From positions 3,922,610 through 3,986,609 of the forward strand of contig NZ_JAEHGE010000001.1 in the NCBI RefSeq assembly GCF_016097415.1: DNA of 64,000 nt, read 5' to 3'. This DNA is from a sulfur-oxidizing endosymbiont of Gigantopelta aegis (GTDB lineage Bacteria > Pseudomonadota > Gammaproteobacteria > GRL18). The translations under genes were made by a program, and so were the position numbers. The notes below the pieces were generated by a model, which was given only the letters and a program-made list of their open reading frames with translations, ran no database searches and was not told where the DNA came from. Below are positions 19,730 through 30,000 of the stretch, piece after piece (the first letter of the stretch is position 1; each line of letters begins with the position of its first letter).

Positions 19730-19944
19730 AAAGCGTCTTCTACTGCTTTCTTTGAATCATTATACATTTCCTGACTTTTTTTCGACACATCCTTTTGCAG
19801 TTCGTTAAACTTTTCACTAAATTCTTTCATACTGCTTTTATCTGCAAATGGGTTGGTCATCAATGGTTGATCCTTGCCTAAATTCACACCAAGCCATAGG
19901 CCGATTATGCCACCAATCAATAAACCTAATAATAAATCTTTCAT
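19726..19944 (-). CDS. Small membrane-anchored YtxH-like protein
   Basis: A small protein with one glycine-rich N-terminal membrane helix (LLLGLLIGGIIGLWLGVNLG) and a charged helical tail, the layout of YtxH-type proteins. The start at 19944 is chosen because GAGG lies 11 bp upstream and the product then begins MKDLLLG. An upstream in-frame ATG at 19965 would add seven residues. The 3' end overlaps mupP on the opposite strand by 4 bp. Function is unknown. Confidence 0.6.
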   Translation of the reverse strand: MKDLLLGLLIGGIIGLWLGVNLGKDQPLMTNPFADKSSMKEFSEKFNELQKDVSKKSQEMYNDSKKAVEDAF

Positions 19945-20138
19945 AACACTAAATACCTCAAACATCTTCGCTTATTTAAAAGCCTCAGATTAAACTTTAG
20001 TTGAGTTAAAATTGAACAAATTGTTCAAAATAAAAAATTACTTTGCGCTTTATAATTATTCTTTGTAGACTGAGTATATTACACAATAGTTAAAGATGTG
20101 AACCTAATTCTTTCTTTTTTATATAAAATAGTCGATCA

Positions 20139-21053
20139 ATGCCAAGTTCTGAGCAAAATATTCTACAGGCCTATCAATATTGTTTATCACTGGCTCACAG
20201 TCACTATGAAAACTTTCCTGTGGCTTCAAAGCTACTCAATAAAAAAATACGCCTGCCTGTTTCTGCCGTCTATGCCTTTGCCCGTACGGCTGATGATTTT
20301 GCCGATGAAGGCAATCAAAGTCCCAAGGAACGCTTACAGGCATTAAATGAGTATCAGAAGGAACTGGAACAAATCAAGCTAGCAATAGAAAACCATAATA
20401 ATAAGCCTCAACAATCCTCTAAGTTGTTTTTCTATCCCAGCAACAATCCCATTTTCACAGCCTTAGCCGATACTATTTATAAATTTACTATCCCCGTACA
20501 GCTGTTTGCTGATTTAATTCAAGCATTCAAACAAGATGTCACGACAACACGTTATGCAGATTTTAATGAAATTCTCGACTATTGTCGCCTAAGTGCCAAT
20601 CCAGTGGGGGGTATTTTATTACATTTAAATACTAGCGCCACGGCTGAAAATCTAAAAAATTCTGATGCTATTTGCACGGGACTGCAACTCATTAATTTTT
20701 ATCAAGATATCGCCCAAGATATAATAGAAAATGATCGCTTATACTTACCAACCAAAGAGTTAGAAGATCATCAGATCAGTATTGATGAGCTGCGTCAACA
20801 AATTAACAATGAACATACTCATCAATTACTCACACTACAAATTCAACGTGCCAAAACACTCTATCATTCAGGCGCTCCACTTTGCACCGCACTCAAAGGG
20901 CGTTTTGCCATTGAAATCCGTATGATTTTTTTTGCCGGGAAACTGATTCTGCATAAGCTTGAACAAAATACCAATAACATTTACCTTCGTCCACGACTCA
21001 CTCGACGAGATAAATTAAAGATTTTATGGCAGGCTTTATTTTCAAATCCTTAA
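20139..21053 (+). CDS. hpnC: Squalene synthase-like HpnC
   Basis: Trans-isoprenyl diphosphate synthase fold. In the bacterial HpnCDE route HpnC converts presqualene diphosphate to hydroxysqualene. The 304-residue product has the first aspartate motif in YAFARTADDFADEG (about residues 46-59), the CRLSANPVGGILL stretch, and the second motif LINFYQDIAQDI (about residues 185-196). Hopanoid-pathway genes hpnD and hpnE follow about 2.3 kb downstream on the same strand, interrupted by a sensor-like gene and a small reverse-strand gene. Confidence 0.92.
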   Translation: MPSSEQNILQAYQYCLSLAHSHYENFPVASKLLNKKIRLPVSAVYAFARTADDFADEGNQSPKERLQALNEYQKELEQIKLAIENHNNKPQQSSKLFFYPSNNPIFTALADTIYKFTIPVQLFADLIQAFKQDVTTTRYADFNEILDYCRLSANPVGGILLHLNTSATAENLKNSDAICTGLQLINFYQDIAQDIIENDRLYLPTKELEDHQISIDELRQQINNEHTHQLLTLQIQRAKTLYHSGAPLCTALKGRFAIEIRMIFFAGKLILHKLEQNTNNIYLRPRLTRRDKLKILWQALFSNP

Positions 21054-21186
21054 ACGAGTACATCCTTAAAGCATTAACACCCTTAAAGCATTCACAGCCT
21101 TAAAACATTCAGTATCATTATTTTACTTGCGTTTATCTCAGTAAATACAGACAATAATCAACATTTAAATAATAAATGATTATTCC

Positions 21187-22827
21187 ATGCCCTCTATCGA
21201 TCAAGCCAATACAATATCCTCTACCTCATCAGTCCGTAAACGCTTAACGCGAGATATTACTCTACTGGTATTGTTATTAATCTCATTTTTTATTGCCCTC
21301 TCCTATTTTTATTCAAAACAAGTTCAGGAAAATATTACTCAGGCAATTATGACTTCAGCCAAAAAGCTGGTGGTTGATAAGAGTCATCAATTATTTTTAC
21401 CCATAAATAATAATTTAGTTTTATCTCGAAAATGGGCTGAATTTGAAACATTAACCCCAGAAATGCATGAAGTTTTTAATAAACGCTTTATCCCTGTCAT
21501 GGAAACCCTACCGCAAATTGCCTCAGTGATTTTGGCAAGCTCCGAAGGCGATGAGTATTATTTCACTCGCAAAGACGATAATTGGTTATCAAGACACACC
21601 AGTCCAAGCAAATACGGTGATGATAAAGTTTTATGGCAACTTTGGAATAGTAATAACAAACTCATCAAGCAATGGCATGAAAAATCTAACTATAAACCCC
21701 AGCAACGTCCCTGGTTTAAATTGGCACTGACAACGAATAAAAAAAATCACATCAAATGGACGCCGCCCTATACTTTTTATACCCAGGAAACACCGGGAGT
21801 CACTGGTGTCACACATTGGAAAAGTGAAACCAAAAATGGCAAAAGTATCGACTACATTCTAGCCTTTGATGTCACCTTCGCTGATATTGCTCAGGCAATT
21901 TCCAGTGTCCATGTTGATGACAATGATATCTCCTATCTCATCAGCCCCAAGGGTGAAGTCATATTACCCCCAGGGAATCATCTAAACATTAAAGGCACTC
22001 CTTCAAAAGGCAGTATGTATATCCCCGGTAGCGAAAGCAACTATGTCATATTTGATTCAGTCAACAACTGGCTAAAACAGCAACGAAAATTAGATAAATC
22101 ACATAGTTTTAGCCGTAATGGTAAACGCTGGTGGTATAAAATCTTTGTGCTGGATATTTATAGTAATGCCATCTACGCAGGTGTCATTGTGCCAGAAAAA
22201 GACTTAGTTGCCGTGCTCAATGACAATCTACGCTTTATTATCACCGGTATCCTGTTTTTACTGATCATTGCCGTGATTATGGCCAATATATTAGTCAAAA
22301 AGTATGCTCATCAACTCAAGGATGTGCCCAAAACACGTATATCAACACAAGATTTCACCAATGAAATCTATCATTTGCTCAGATTAGGTGAAAGTGAAAC
22401 CCTAGAATTCAAATCCACTATGCGCAGAAACCTCAAAACCAATAAAAATGGCAAAGAAATTGAAATCGCCTGGTTAAAAGGTATCGTCGGTTTTATGAAT
22501 ACTCATGGAGGCATTTTATTAATTGGTGTCGATGATGACTCGAATATACTGGGGATAGAAGTGGACAACTTTGATAATGAAGATAAAATACTTTTGCACT
22601 TTAAAAATCTACTCAGCCAACATATTGGCCTAGAGTTTTCAAATTTTATCAACCTTATTATCAATCAGATTGAAGGCAAGACCATCTTGGTCATTGAGTG
22701 TGAACGTGCTGATCGCCCGGCATTCTTATACAATAAAAACAGTGAGGATTTTTACATCCGTAGCGGCCCTGCAAGTGTGCAACTTAGCGTGAGCAAAGTG
22801 CTTAAATACGTTAGAAATCGTTATTGA
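21187..22827 (+). CDS. Membrane dCache sensor fused to a cytosolic AlbA_2 (Schlafen-type) domain
   Basis: The 546-residue product has one membrane helix near residues 26-43 and an extracytoplasmic region of about 300 residues. This region resembles a double-Cache ligand-binding domain (QQRPWFKLAL and WTPPYTFYT are typical of dCache_1). A second membrane helix lies at about residues 350-371. The cytosolic part starts with LLRLGESETLEFKSTMRR and continues with IVGFMNTHGGILLIGVDDD and FYIRSGPAS, the signatures of the AlbA_2/divergent AAA_4 (Schlafen-like) nucleic-acid-binding domain. No kinase, GGDEF or MCP output domain is present. Function is unknown; it sits inside the hopanoid gene group. 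Confidence 0.82.
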   Translation: MPSIDQANTISSTSSVRKRLTRDITLLVLLLISFFIALSYFYSKQVQENITQAIMTSAKKLVVDKSHQLFLPINNNLVLSRKWAEFETLTPEMHEVFNKRFIPVMETLPQIASVILASSEGDEYYFTRKDDNWLSRHTSPSKYGDDKVLWQLWNSNNKLIKQWHEKSNYKPQQRPWFKLALTTNKKNHIKWTPPYTFYTQETPGVTGVTHWKSETKNGKSIDYILAFDVTFADIAQAISSVHVDDNDISYLISPKGEVILPPGNHLNIKGTPSKGSMYIPGSESNYVIFDSVNNWLKQQRKLDKSHSFSRNGKRWWYKIFVLDIYSNAIYAGVIVPEKDLVAVLNDNLRFIITGILFLLIIAVIMANILVKKYAHQLKDVPKTRISTQDFTNEIYHLLRLGESETLEFKSTMRRNLKTNKNGKEIEIAWLKGIVGFMNTHGGILLIGVDDDSNILGIEVDNFDNEDKILLHFKNLLSQHIGLEFSNFINLIINQIEGKTILVIECERADRPAFLYNKNSEDFYIRSGPASVQLSVSKVLKYVRNRY

Positions 22828-23090
22828 GTCGCTTCAAAATCCATTTGAATACCGACAGCCATGCCTGCTCTGGAAAATTTTCCATGATAACGACGTGCTT
22901 TCTCTAAATCATTGGTTTTTTTGATTACTACACGACTTGGAACATCACCAAAGAATTTCTTTTCGACTTCATCGTTGCTAAGGCGGGTAATACTTTCAAG
23001 ATTTTTTATAACTTGATCTTTTTCAAAGCCCGTGACAATTTCTCCCATAAAAACTACAGAATAATTCACTTCTTTATCAATAGCAGACAT
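22821..23090 (-). CDS. Small uncharacterised protein
   Basis: The product of about 89 residues is not recognised. It reads as one compact alpha/beta domain (YSVVFMGEIVTGFEKDQVIK; VVIKKTNDLEKARRYHGKFS) with no signal or membrane segment. The ATG at 23090 is preferred because AAGGAG lies 9 bp upstream; a TTG one codon earlier is an alternative. It converges on the dCache gene with a 7-bp overlap and is divergent from hpnD. Confidence 0.65.
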   Translation of the reverse strand: MSAIDKEVNYSVVFMGEIVTGFEKDQVIKNLESITRLSNDEVEKKFFGDVPSRVVIKKTNDLEKARRYHGKFSRAGMAVGIQMDFEATQ

Positions 23091-23323
23091 CAACTTTGGC
23101 TCCTTTATAACTATTTACCACACAGGAAACATATAACTGACGGCATTTCTTGTATTATTTCATTAAAAATGATGAAAAAACATCTGTTTCCTATTAAACA
23201 GCGCTTTCACATCTTATAATAGTTCAAATTACGTTAAAGTAATGTGAAACATGATAGAAATTCTACATTTTTTTATCGTAAACTGTGAATCTATCCTAAT
23301 TTTAAAGAATAATTCAAACTCAA

Positions 23324-24184
23324 ATGACCCCAGACGAATATTGCCAAGACAAAGCTCAACAAAGTGGTTCCAGTTTCTATTATAGTTTTTTATTTCTAAA
23401 TGAAACTCAACGCCAGGCGATGATAGCCTTATACGCATTTTGTCGAGTCGTCGATGACATTGTTGATGAATGCACTGAACCGATGATTGCCGCCAATAAA
23501 CTGCAATGGTGGCGTGAAGAAGTTCATCATCTTTTTCATGATCAGCCCAGCCACCCTGTGTCTCTGGCACTAAAGACCAGTCTAAAACACTTTCCCCTGC
23601 AAGAAGAATATTTTCAGGAACTCATTAGTGGCATGGAAATGGACTTAAATGATACCCAATATGCCAATTTTGAAGATTTATCGGTGTATTGTTATCGTGC
23701 TGCGGGTGTCGTTGGCTTGCTCACCATTGAAATCCTTGGCTATAAAGGTCAATCCACACCTGAATACGCTCGAAATCTTGGCATTGCTTTGCAACTGATT
23801 AATATATTGAGAGATGTTAAAGAAGATGCTCTCAGAGGACGTGTTTACCTGCCTAAGGATGAAATGACTGAATTTGCTGTTACGCCCGAAATGCTCCTAA
23901 ATACTGAGAATACACCCCAAACACTAGCACTATTTGCCCATCAGGCACAACGCGCCCAGCATTATTATCAAAAAGCATTTTCCCAACTAAATGAAAAGGA
24001 TCGGTTCTCCCAAAGAACAGGCATTATTATGGCGGAAATTTATTATGCACTGCTGAAAAAGATTCAAACTAAGCATTTTCCGGTGTTAAAGAAACGCGTC
24101 AGTATTAATAAATTAAAAAAGCTTTGGATAGCTTGGACAACCGCTCGTCGTGAGTACAAACATGCACAATCACTTAAATCCTGA
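23324..24184 (+). CDS. hpnD: Presqualene diphosphate synthase HpnD
   Basis: Condenses two farnesyl diphosphates to presqualene diphosphate, the first committed step of HpnCDE squalene synthesis. The 286-residue product has FYYSFLFLNETQRQAMIALYAFCRVVDDIVDE, containing the first aspartate-rich motif (VVDDIVDE). The second motif is LINILRDVKEDALRGRVYLP. The length is typical. The hpnE start lies 6 bp beyond its stop, indicating co-translation. Confidence 0.94.
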   Translation: MTPDEYCQDKAQQSGSSFYYSFLFLNETQRQAMIALYAFCRVVDDIVDECTEPMIAANKLQWWREEVHHLFHDQPSHPVSLALKTSLKHFPLQEEYFQELISGMEMDLNDTQYANFEDLSVYCYRAAGVVGLLTIEILGYKGQSTPEYARNLGIALQLINILRDVKEDALRGRVYLPKDEMTEFAVTPEMLLNTENTPQTLALFAHQAQRAQHYYQKAFSQLNEKDRFSQRTGIIMAEIYYALLKKIQTKHFPVLKKRVSINKLKKLWIAWTTARREYKHAQSLKS

Positions 24185-24190
24185 TTTAGT

Positions 24191-25570
24191 ATGAAAAATA
24201 CCCACGATATCATTATCGTCGGCGCGGGTTGGAGTGGGCTTGCCTGTGCAATCACTTTAGCAGAACAGGGATATCACGTTTGTATTCTTGAATCGGCACA
24301 ACAAGCTGGCGGTCGAGCAAGAGGCGTACAATTTAAACACTTTTTACCCAGGCAAACACTTGATAATGGTCAGCATATAATGCTGGGGGCATATCATTCA
24401 ACGTTAGCACTGTTCAAACTCATTGGTGTTAATACCGATATACAGTTACAGCATGAAGCATTGCAATTAGCCATGTATACTTCAAAAAAGCAACCGTCTA
24501 AACACCCGTATATTCATTTAAAAGCCGCTTCCCTACCCTCCCCTTTGCATTTATTGTCAGGTTTAATGTTCATGCAGGGCGTTAGCTTTTCTGAACGACT
24601 ATCCTTAATAAAAATGGCATTGATGCTTGCCATAAAACGCTATAAACTCAAATACGACATCAGTGTGCTGCAACTGCTAAAACAGTATGCTCAATCAGAA
24701 AAAGTCATTGCGGCATTATGGGAGCCACTATGCCTCGCCTCTTTAAATACGCCTATTCAATATGCTTCAGCCCAGGTTTTTCTGAATGTTTTGAAAGATA
24801 GTTTTAGCCATAAGCAAAGTGATTCCAGTCTCATTTTTCTTAAAAATAATCTTAGTACTCTTTTTACTTCACCAGCAATTGATTTTATTAAGAAACATAA
24901 TGGGGAAATTAAATACACGGAAAAAGTCTTACAATTTTCCCCCACAAAGTATCAATCCTTGATAGTCACTACGTCAAAGCAGCAATATTCTTGTCATACT
25001 TTAATTTTAGCCACGCCAGCACATATCACTAATACGCTAATAAATGCACAATCGCCCATTAGTCAACAAAACATTCTAATACCTGGTCATGCCTCTCTAA
25101 AATTTAATTATGAGCCTATTTGCACAGTCTATCTACAATACCCTCCCGATACAGAATTGCCTAGCACAATGGTTGGCTTCTTTAATACCACAATACAATG
25201 GGCTATTGATCGACGTTTATGCAATCAAGCGGGTTTATTTGCCATCGTGATCAGTGCCTCAGGTAAACATGAAAGTCTTGCAAATGAAGCTCTCATTGCT
25301 CTAGTTCATCAAGAATTGAAGCTCTGTCTAGCTAATTTGCCTGAACTCATTAGCTCACAAGTTATTATTGAAAAAAAAGCCACCTTTAGCTGTGTCGTTG
25401 GCATTGAAAATCAGCGACCTGACAATGAAACTCACATTGCAGGTTTATATCTTGCGGGTGATTATACCAATACACATTATCCCGCAACTTTAGAGAGTGC
25501 CATTCGAAGTGGTCAGTCAGCAGCAAATAAAATCATGTTGTCGCTTTACCCTAGTGCTAAATATCGCTAA
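24191..25570 (+). CDS. hpnE: Hydroxysqualene dehydroxylase HpnE
   Basis: FAD-dependent amine-oxidase-fold enzyme that reduces hydroxysqualene to squalene. The 459-residue product opens with the dinucleotide-binding motif IIVGAGWSGLACAITLAEQG, followed by LESAQQAGGRARGV and DNGQHIMLGAYHSTLALF, typical of HpnE/phytoene-desaturase relatives. The C-terminal FAD motif is seen as LYLAGDYTNTHYPATLESAIRSG. It directly follows hpnD. No squalene-hopene cyclase is in the window, so hopanoid formation is inferred. Confidence 0.93.
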   Translation: MKNTHDIIIVGAGWSGLACAITLAEQGYHVCILESAQQAGGRARGVQFKHFLPRQTLDNGQHIMLGAYHSTLALFKLIGVNTDIQLQHEALQLAMYTSKKQPSKHPYIHLKAASLPSPLHLLSGLMFMQGVSFSERLSLIKMALMLAIKRYKLKYDISVLQLLKQYAQSEKVIAALWEPLCLASLNTPIQYASAQVFLNVLKDSFSHKQSDSSLIFLKNNLSTLFTSPAIDFIKKHNGEIKYTEKVLQFSPTKYQSLIVTTSKQQYSCHTLILATPAHITNTLINAQSPISQQNILIPGHASLKFNYEPICTVYLQYPPDTELPSTMVGFFNTTIQWAIDRRLCNQAGLFAIVISASGKHESLANEALIALVHQELKLCLANLPELISSQVIIEKKATFSCVVGIENQRPDNETHIAGLYLAGDYTNTHYPATLESAIRSGQSAANKIMLSLYPSAKYR

Positions 25571-25643
25571 AATATTAAATGTATAGTCCTATCAACTCAC
25601 CTTATTTATACGAATTTTAATTTTATCCACTGAGGATTTTTCA

Positions 25644-26387
25644 ATGCATAACTACTCTGCTCCTGCACATTTATTAAAAGATCGTATTATTCTGGTGACC
25701 GGTGCGGGTGATGGGATAGGTAAAGTTGCCGCAAAAACGTTTGCAAGCTTTGGCGCTACCGTTATCTTATTGGGTAAAACCATAGACAAACTTGAAGTCG
25801 TTTACGATGAAATTGAGCAGGAAAATGGACCTCAGCCTGCTATCTACCCCATGAACCTTGAAGGTGCGACGGGTAAAGACTATGAAGATATGCAAGTCAC
25901 ATTGGATAAAGAATTTGGGCGTTTAGATGGTATTTTACATAATGCTGCCTTATTAGGTTCATTAATGCCGATTGCTCAATATGATATGGAACATTGGGGC
26001 AAAGTAATGCAAGTGAATTTGAATGCCCCCTATATGCTAACGCGTATGAGCTTGCCATTGCTGGAAAAATCAGCTAATGCCTCAGTTGTTTTTACCACTG
26101 ATGATGTGGGTATAAAAGGTAAGGCCTATTGGGGGGCTTATGGCATCAGTAAGGCTGCTGGCGATAATCTCATGCAAATTCTTGCCGATGAAATGGAAGT
26201 AAACACCAATATTCGCTTCAATAGTATTAATCCGGGCAAAGTGACATCAACCATGCGTTCAAAAGCATTTCCGGGTGAAGACCCCAATACCATTGCCAAG
26301 CCTGATGATATTATGAATAGTTATCTGTATCTGATGGGTGATGATAGCAAAGCCGTGAATGGGCAAATTATTTGCGCACAGCCATAA
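25644..26387 (+). CDS. yciK: YciK family short-chain dehydrogenase/reductase
   Basis: Classical SDR. The 247-residue product has the cofactor motif VTGAGDGIGKVAA, the HNAALLGS (NAG-type) motif, and the catalytic YGISKAA with Tyr and Lys. It matches YciK, found after mupP in many gammaproteobacteria; its substrate is not established. It follows hpnE by 73 bp and is closed by a strong intrinsic terminator at 26418-26443. Confidence 0.92.
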   Translation: MHNYSAPAHLLKDRIILVTGAGDGIGKVAAKTFASFGATVILLGKTIDKLEVVYDEIEQENGPQPAIYPMNLEGATGKDYEDMQVTLDKEFGRLDGILHNAALLGSLMPIAQYDMEHWGKVMQVNLNAPYMLTRMSLPLLEKSANASVVFTTDDVGIKGKAYWGAYGISKAAGDNLMQILADEMEVNTNIRFNSINPGKVTSTMRSKAFPGEDPNTIAKPDDIMNSYLYLMGDDSKAVNGQIICAQP

Positions 26388-26415
26388 AGGCGCTTATATC
26401 AATAAAAAGCTATTA

Positions 26416-28869
26416 TTATGGCCTTGTTTCAAGGCCATTTTTTATCGCCATAAACTCAGAAATTAATATGGGTTTTTCAACGCCATAACCCTGCGCATAA
26501 TCCACACCAATTTCTTCTAATACCGTTACAATTTCTTCATTTTCTACATACTCTGCAACGGTTTTCATCCCTAAGAAATGACCAATTTCATTAATGGATT
26601 TTACCATGGCTCTATCAGCTGAATTATTGACGATATCCTTAATAAAAACCCCATCAATTTTCAGATAATCAACAGGAAGATTCTTTAAGTAAGCATAAGA
26701 TGAGAGCCCTGTACCAAAGTCATCCAAAGCAAACTTACAGCCCATTTCTTTTATTGAATGAATAATATTGGTCGCATAACTGACATTATGAATAGCCATG
26801 GTTTCTGTGATTTCAAAACAAATTAAGTCATGAGGGATATCAGAAAATTCTGCAAAGATATCAACAATAAAAGGATAAAAATTAACATCATTAAGACTTT
26901 GACCGGATAAGTTGATAGCAATTCCACCCATCATGGCTAATTGTTCTGGATTTTTACTGAACCAGTCAAGCACATAGCGAATTACCCAGCGATCTACGTC
27001 AACCATTTTATTGTAAAGCTCTGCTGCTTCAATAAATTCAGCAGGCGGAATAAATTTATCATTGTCATCCTTAACTAATAAGAGCATTTCATAGTGCTGT
27101 ACTAATTTAATTTCACGCGATTCATTATTCAATGGTTGTAATAGTTGACAGCGAATATCCAGCATATTGTCATTAACCATCTGCTCTATTTTTGTAGCCC
27201 AGATTTGTAGTTCTTGACGATGATTTAATTCAATCGCATCATATTCAATATAGTGAACTCGATTGCGCCCCATTTCTTTAGCGATGGTGGTTGCTGTCAC
27301 GACTGCCTTCAAATAAACATCAACTTCATTTTCTTCAGTAATTGAAACTAGGCCAATACTGGCCGTTAAAGCAAATTCTTTTTCATCCCATTTAAAATGA
27401 TGTTCACTAATTGCCAAACGTTTTTCTTCAGCAATTTGCAGTGCTTTGGTTTGAGAGTATTCTGGCAACAAAAGAATAAATTCATCGATACCATAGCGGG
27501 CAATAATCACATTTTCAGCAAAATTTTGTTTAATAATTTGTGATATTTGTGAAATATAATAATCACCGGCTTCATAACCGCAAGTATCATTGATTAAACT
27601 AAATTGATCAATATCAATATGACAAATAACACAGGCAGAATTATTAGCACCTACTTCTAATTGACTCCGCTGATCAAACATTTCATGCATTTTGCTAATA
27701 AATTCTTTTTGATTGATTAGGCCTGATACATCATCAAGCGTACTTTCTTTTGCCATATCATCATGTACATCACCCAAAATATTGTATAAGCTTCGCTCTA
27801 AAATAGGTAAGTCATAATCACGTGTTTGTGATAATTGACCATTACTTAACATACTGACTACTTCATTTAGATTGAACACAGCATGCTGCTTGCCTGCTTT
27901 ATCTGTAAACACAAAAACATTACGGGCATCACTCATCCAAGTCAATTGTATGCGAATTGATTTTAATATTGACTGATTTGACTGTTTAAACAAAACAAAA
28001 TCATTGATATTCATTCGCATTGCTATGGCACGATTAGCAACAAACAAAGGATCAGCGTTTTCTTTATTTAAGCCAATAATTGCTTGCTTGTCAGCCAATG
28101 AATAGCCATTAATTAATAGCTTGATAATATCCTCATAATCATAAGCAACTTCATCATCAAAAAGTCCATGATCTAAAAAGGAGGCTATACCATGTAATGT
28201 TTTATTCCTATTCTCTCTACTGATAGTCGTGCTTTCTTTTAATGCCTGTTTAACAATAAATAAAACAGCCTCTTTATCAATGAGCTCATCATTGACTTCC
28301 TTAGTCATCGTCATAATTAAAATATCTAGCGCTTGCCAATTCTGACGCCACCGATGGCTCTCTTTACCGTATTTCAAATACGTAGAAACTAAAATAGAAA
28401 ACCATTGTTCACTGATAAAATCTGCTATTACCAAAGGCATCATTTGCCCTGATAAACGATTGGCCATTTCTGTAGTAACAACTTGTTGAGCATGCCATTG
28501 TTTTATAACTTTCTTAATGTTTTTCTTAAATTTATCTGACTGAATTTGCAATAGTTCACTTAACACTTTTTCTACTTTAGCAAAGACACTCAAATCATCA
28601 TTATAGTTTTTTAGAATAAAAATAATGAATGAGTGGGTTTTTCGGTAAAAATTATTAGTATCATTTTCCAGATGTACCATAGCTAATTTATTAATAAGAA
28701 TACGTGCTGGATTTGACCATGACTCAAAAAAATCCTTATGTCGTAATGAAACTTTTAAAAAAGGAATTTGTAATAAGGATAATAATTTTTTTGCAGGATC
28801 ACTCAGCCAATAGTCATTTTCAATCGAAGCAAATAAACGTTTAATCACATCAAGGGTATATTCAAATTC
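26416..28869 (-). pseudogene. Fragment 5 (C-terminal): end of DUF1631, degenerate GGDEF and EAL
   Basis: About 817 codons remain open. The N-terminal part (LLSLLQIPFLKVSLRHKDFF; PARILINKLAM) is the C-terminal part of DUF1631. A GGDEF domain follows, but its signature reads RYGIDEFILLLPE, so the second glycine is lost. The EAL domain opens with HYEMLLLV instead of an EAL triplet, although the DDFGTGLSSYAYLKNLPVDYLKID loop region is well kept. Both catalytic sites are therefore doubtful. The GTG at 28848 is an internal codon of the ancestral gene; a shortened protein could start there, but no promoter is evident apart from the adjacent IS. Confidence 0.9.
26418..26443 (+). terminator. Intrinsic terminator of the hpn-yciK transcript
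   Basis: Perfect 9-bp stem ATGGCCTTG / CAAGGCCAT with a 3-base loop, followed by six T residues, about 30 bp after the yciK stop. It overlaps the last codons of the convergent DUF1631-GGDEF-EAL fragment. On the minus strand the hairpin lacks a T-run, so it should act mainly on the plus strand. Confidence 0.9.
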
Positions 28870-29160
28870 TGATGTGTCAACACTTTTCCGGACAGTTTTC
28901 TAAATATTTTTTTGGCTGTTTCAAGTGATTTTTGTCATTTTGTATTTCCTATCATTTTAGTTTCTCATGTTAACTTTAAACAGATGAAGAGAAAGGGCTT
29001 TGCCCTCTGGAACGATAGAGCCGTTCCATTCACCCAAGGTATTTTCACAACGGTAATGATCCTGTTACAATATCTTCACGGCACAGGCTGAGGAGCCGAT
29101 GGCCGTCAACGGTAATGGGCGGCATTTATGTCGCCTTTTACCCCTCTTCAATCAATCGAT

Positions 29161-29970
29161 TTAAGCTATTTCCTGCTGTATTTCATAATCGACTGGTGAC
29201 AAATAATCATTAGCCGAATGAAGTCGCTCCCGATTATAAAACACCTCAATATATTCAAATATTGCCTGCTTTGCTTCTACTCTGGTTTTGAATCGACAAT
29301 GGTGCGTCAATTCAGTTTTCAAACTATGAAAGAAGCTCTCTGATACAGCATTGTCCCAGCAATTTCCTTTGCGGCTCATAGACTGAATTATGTTATGATC
29401 CGACAATATTTTTCTATGACTATCAGAGGCATATTGGCTACCTCGGTCAGTATGCCAAAGCAATCCATCCATTGGTTTACGCTTCCATATGGCCATCAGT
29501 AAAGCATCATTGACTAGCTTGGCTTTCATTCGCTCATCCATCGACCAGCCAACAATTTGCCTAGAGAATAAGTCAATGACAACCGCTAAATATAACCAGC
29601 CTTCCTTGGTGGCAATATAGGTAATATCACCCACATAGTAGCGATCAGGTTGAGAGACAGTAAACTCTCTTTCCAGTAAATTTGGAGATATACGCTTATT
29701 ATGCTTGGAATTAGTCGTCGCTTTAAAGCGTCTCTTCGTTTTACAAAACAAACCGGCTTTTTTCATTAATCGACCAATTCTCCGGCGGCTTATATGAACG
29801 CCTTTTTCAGCCAGTTTTCTTTTTAAGACGACGGGTTCCATAAGTCTTGCGACTGTCTTCAAACAGTTTTTTAGCTGCTCAGTAAGCGCTTCATTTTCTT
29901 TCTCTCTATCCGTTTTAGGAGAGCTAACCCAATCATAATAGCAACTACGGAAACATCCATAAAACGGCAC
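29161..29970 (-). pseudogene. IS3-family orfB transposase, 5'-frameshifted
   Basis: 269 open codons. The DDE catalytic residues are visible: DITYI (first Asp), HTDRGSQY (second Asp) and NAVSESFF (Glu). The first residues (MPFYGCF) come from the wrong frame because of a one-base deletion just upstream, so the normal GTG start is out of frame. Probably not translated as a working transposase. Confidence 0.85.
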
Positions 29971-30000
29971 AGAATCGTTACCGGGTAATCTTTAGCCTGA

